A DNA stretch of 64,000 bases from Nocardia stercoris (GTDB lineage: Bacteria > Actinomycetota > Actinomycetes > Mycobacteriales > Mycobacteriaceae), in assembly GCF_003696265.1 (NCBI RefSeq), contig NZ_RFFH01000016.1:62001-126000 (forward strand). The letters are read 5' to 3'. Below the pieces are notes generated by a model, which did not search any database, was not told the origin of the DNA, and saw only the letters and a list, made by a program, of their open reading frames with translations. Shown one piece after another: positions 62,449 to 64,000 of this stretch (position 1 is the first letter of the stretch; every line of letters begins with the position of its first letter). Made by a program: the position numbers and the translations under genes.

Positions 62449-63846
62449 TCAGGGGGCCGGGGCGTGGGCGCGCAGCCAAGTGGTGACGTAGTCGAGGACC
62501 TCCGGCGCGATCGTGGTCTCGATGGTGGCGTACTCGGCCGGCAGTCCGCTGCCGGCGGGCTGCATCATATGGTTGAGCCCCGGGAAGACCTGCACGTCCG
62601 ACGACGGCGCTCGCGCGAGCAACTGCTGGGCGAGCGGCGCGTTCTGCGCCGCGGAGACCTGGAGATCCTTACCGCCGTAGAAGGCCAGCACCGGCACTCG
62701 CAGCGCGGTCAGCGCGGGTCTCGGGTCGTAGCGGACCAGGGAGTCGAAATAGATACTGGCCAGCGGATCCAGCGCGGCGGCGGACTGCTGACGGTCCGGC
62801 GGCAGCGTGGCGTTGTGATCGCTCGTGTAGCGCCGGACCGCTTCGGTGTCCCCGGTGCGGATCAGGCTGTTCAGTGACATCACGAACCCGACCTGCGCGG
62901 CGATCGTGGCGGCGTCGGCGCCCTGGGCGGCGGCGATCCGCCGGTTCTGGTCGATCAGCACCTCCGAGCCGGAGGTGGCCGGCCCGGCCATCATGACCAC
63001 GAACGCGACGTGCGATCCGGGCCGGGCGGCGACCAGCGGCGCGAGATATCCACCCTCGCTGTGCCCGAACAGGCCGATCCGGTCGGGCTGGATATCCGGC
63101 CTGGTCCGCAGCAGATCGACCGCGGCGGCGATGTCGTTCGCCAGATCGGTGTAGCTGGCCGAGGTCAGCGTCCCACCGCTGCGCCCGACCCCGCGCTTGT
63201 CGTAGCGCAGCACCGCGTAGCCGGCGCGGGTCAGCGTGTCGGCCAGCAGCAGGAACGGTTTGTGCCCGGCCACGGACTCGTCGCGGTCGAGCGGCCCGCT
63301 GCCGTCGATCAGCACTACCGCCGGATGACGGCCGGGCGTGGGCGGCACGGTGAGCGTGCCCGAGATCGGCACGGCCGGGTTGCTGTGGAACTCGACGTCC
63401 TCGCTGCGATACGGGAACGGCGGGTGCGGCTGCTGCGGCCGCGGCGGCAGCGCCACCGGACCGGGCTCGAGGGTCAGCGGCACCTCCTTGCCGCCCTGGG
63501 TGAGCGTGCCGGTGATCAGCTCCCGGCCGCTGTCGTAGCGGCCGTGGAACGCCGGCGACCCGGGCACCTCGGGGAGGGCGAAGGCGAGGGTCGCCGGATG
63601 CAGATCCACCTGTGCCACCGGGGTTTCGAACACGCCCTGGCTCGGGATGGTGATCGTGGGATGGGTGCCGGTGAAGTTCACGCCGACCAGGATCGGCTTG
63701 TCCGGCACGACCAGCGTCCCGTTCCACTGTCCGGTCGGCGCGCCCTTCGGCGGTCCCGCGGCCGGTTCCGCCGGACCCGTGCTCGAACAACCCGCAACGA
63801 GTGCGCCGACCACCGCGGTCGAGGCCAGAGCGAGGCTGGATCGCAT
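62449..63846 (-). CDS. Alpha/beta-hydrolase lipoprotein
   Basis: A 465-residue lipoprotein: lipobox LVAGC, a beta-rich N-terminal domain of about 110 residues (GTLVVPDKPILVGVNFTGTH) and an alpha/beta-hydrolase domain with nucleophile elbow GHSEGG at residues 261-266, VVLIDGSGPLDRDES, RYDKRGVGRSGG and a late GLNHMM His. Likely an envelope esterase or peptidase. GATAAT (63858-63853) ends six bases before the ATG, suggesting a leaderless mRNA. Confidence 0.88.
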   Translation of the reverse strand: MRSSLALASTAVVGALVAGCSSTGPAEPAAGPPKGAPTGQWNGTLVVPDKPILVGVNFTGTHPTITIPSQGVFETPVAQVDLHPATLAFALPEVPGSPAFHGRYDSGRELITGTLTQGGKEVPLTLEPGPVALPPRPQQPHPPFPYRSEDVEFHSNPAVPISGTLTVPPTPGRHPAVVLIDGSGPLDRDESVAGHKPFLLLADTLTRAGYAVLRYDKRGVGRSGGTLTSASYTDLANDIAAAVDLLRTRPDIQPDRIGLFGHSEGGYLAPLVAARPGSHVAFVVMMAGPATSGSEVLIDQNRRIAAAQGADAATIAAQVGFVMSLNSLIRTGDTEAVRRYTSDHNATLPPDRQQSAAALDPLASIYFDSLVRYDPRPALTALRVPVLAFYGGKDLQVSAAQNAPLAQQLLARAPSSDVQVFPGLNHMMQPAGSGLPAEYATIETTIAPEVLDYVTTWLRAHAPAP

Positions 63847-63894
63847 CCCTCGATTATCCGCGCGTGCTGGGCGAATCCGGGGATTTGACCGGTG

Positions 63895-64000
63895 TCAGGT
63901 GAGGTAGCGGTAGGCCGGCGAGTCCGGATCCAGCCGCTCGCAGCCGATCGGGGAGCGGTCCAGCCGTTCCAGCAGATCGTCCAGTCCGGCGGGCGTGCCC
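63895..64000 (-). CDS. Partial gene, C-terminal end only
   Basis: The last 34 codons of a minus-strand gene entering from the right edge (LDDLLERLDRSPIGCERLD then ...RYLT and TGA). The fragment is too short to identify a family. It ends 49 bases before the start of the downstream lipoprotein gene. Confidence 0.6.
   Translation of the reverse strand, partial: GTPAGLDDLLERLDRSPIGCERLDPDSPAYRYLT

Overview
The window comes from a high-G+C mycolic-acid actinomycete, most likely Nocardia or a close relative. The evidence is GTG-rich starts with frequent 4-base GTGA/ATGA overlaps, a mycobacterial-type division and cell wall (dcw) cluster without ftsA, Wag31/DivIVA, an Emb-type arabinosyltransferase, an MptA-type mannosyltransferase, LppM and MTB12-like lipoproteins, and an ileS T-box leader of the kind known from Nocardia. 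No IS elements, prophage, CRISPR arrays, rRNA or tRNA genes were recognised.

Layout. (1) 1-13059, mostly minus strand: a carotenoid pathway (GGPP synthase, phytoene synthase, phytoene desaturase, a CrtO-like oxidoreductase, a CruF-type hydratase and a family-2 glycosyltransferase) interleaved with genes that sit together in mycobacteria without the carotenoid genes (mptA, idsA2, a methylenetetrahydrofolate reductase, lppM, a GNAT acetyltransferase). (2) 13202-36242, plus strand: a HEPN-type protein and a DUF3040 membrane protein, then mraZ-rsmH-ftsL-pbpB-murE-murF-mraY-murD-ftsW-murG-murC-ftsQ-ftsZ, pgeF, a possible 56-residue coupled protein, yggS, sepF, yggT, wag31 and a small membrane protein. 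This block makes lipid II, polymerises it at the septum and directs polar growth. (3) 36243-41612: T-box-regulated ileS and a secreted NlpC/P60 hydrolase. (4) 41688-46356: a membrane protein divergent from a MarR regulator with clear operators, galU, dinB and an MTB12-like lipoprotein. (5) 46540-52355: an arabinosyltransferase, an F420-type oxidoreductase and two lipoproteins. (6) 52431-57766: lspA, an RluD-type pseudouridine synthase, a hypothetical membrane protein and a CtpE-like P-type ATPase. (7) 57852-64000: Uma2-type protein, RarD-type transporter, secreted phosphoesterase, serine beta-lactamase-like protein, alpha/beta-hydrolase lipoprotein and a partial gene.

Non-coding signals that could be read directly include a three-copy MraZ box (GTGGG at 10-base spacing) before mraZ, a second array of the same motif on the opposite strand, a T-box before ileS, paired inverted repeats between the MarR gene and its divergent neighbour, several strong terminator hairpins, a large inverted repeat spanning the murD stop codon, a 33-bp minisatellite inside cruF, and several genes whose start lies 6-8 bases after a -10 hexamer (probable leaderless mRNAs).

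The best candidates for undescribed biology are the small duplicated ORF coupled at both ends between pgeF and yggS, the murD-ftsW inverted repeat, the extra MraZ-box-like array, and a leaderless 11-codon ORF overlapping the start of the F420-type oxidoreductase gene.
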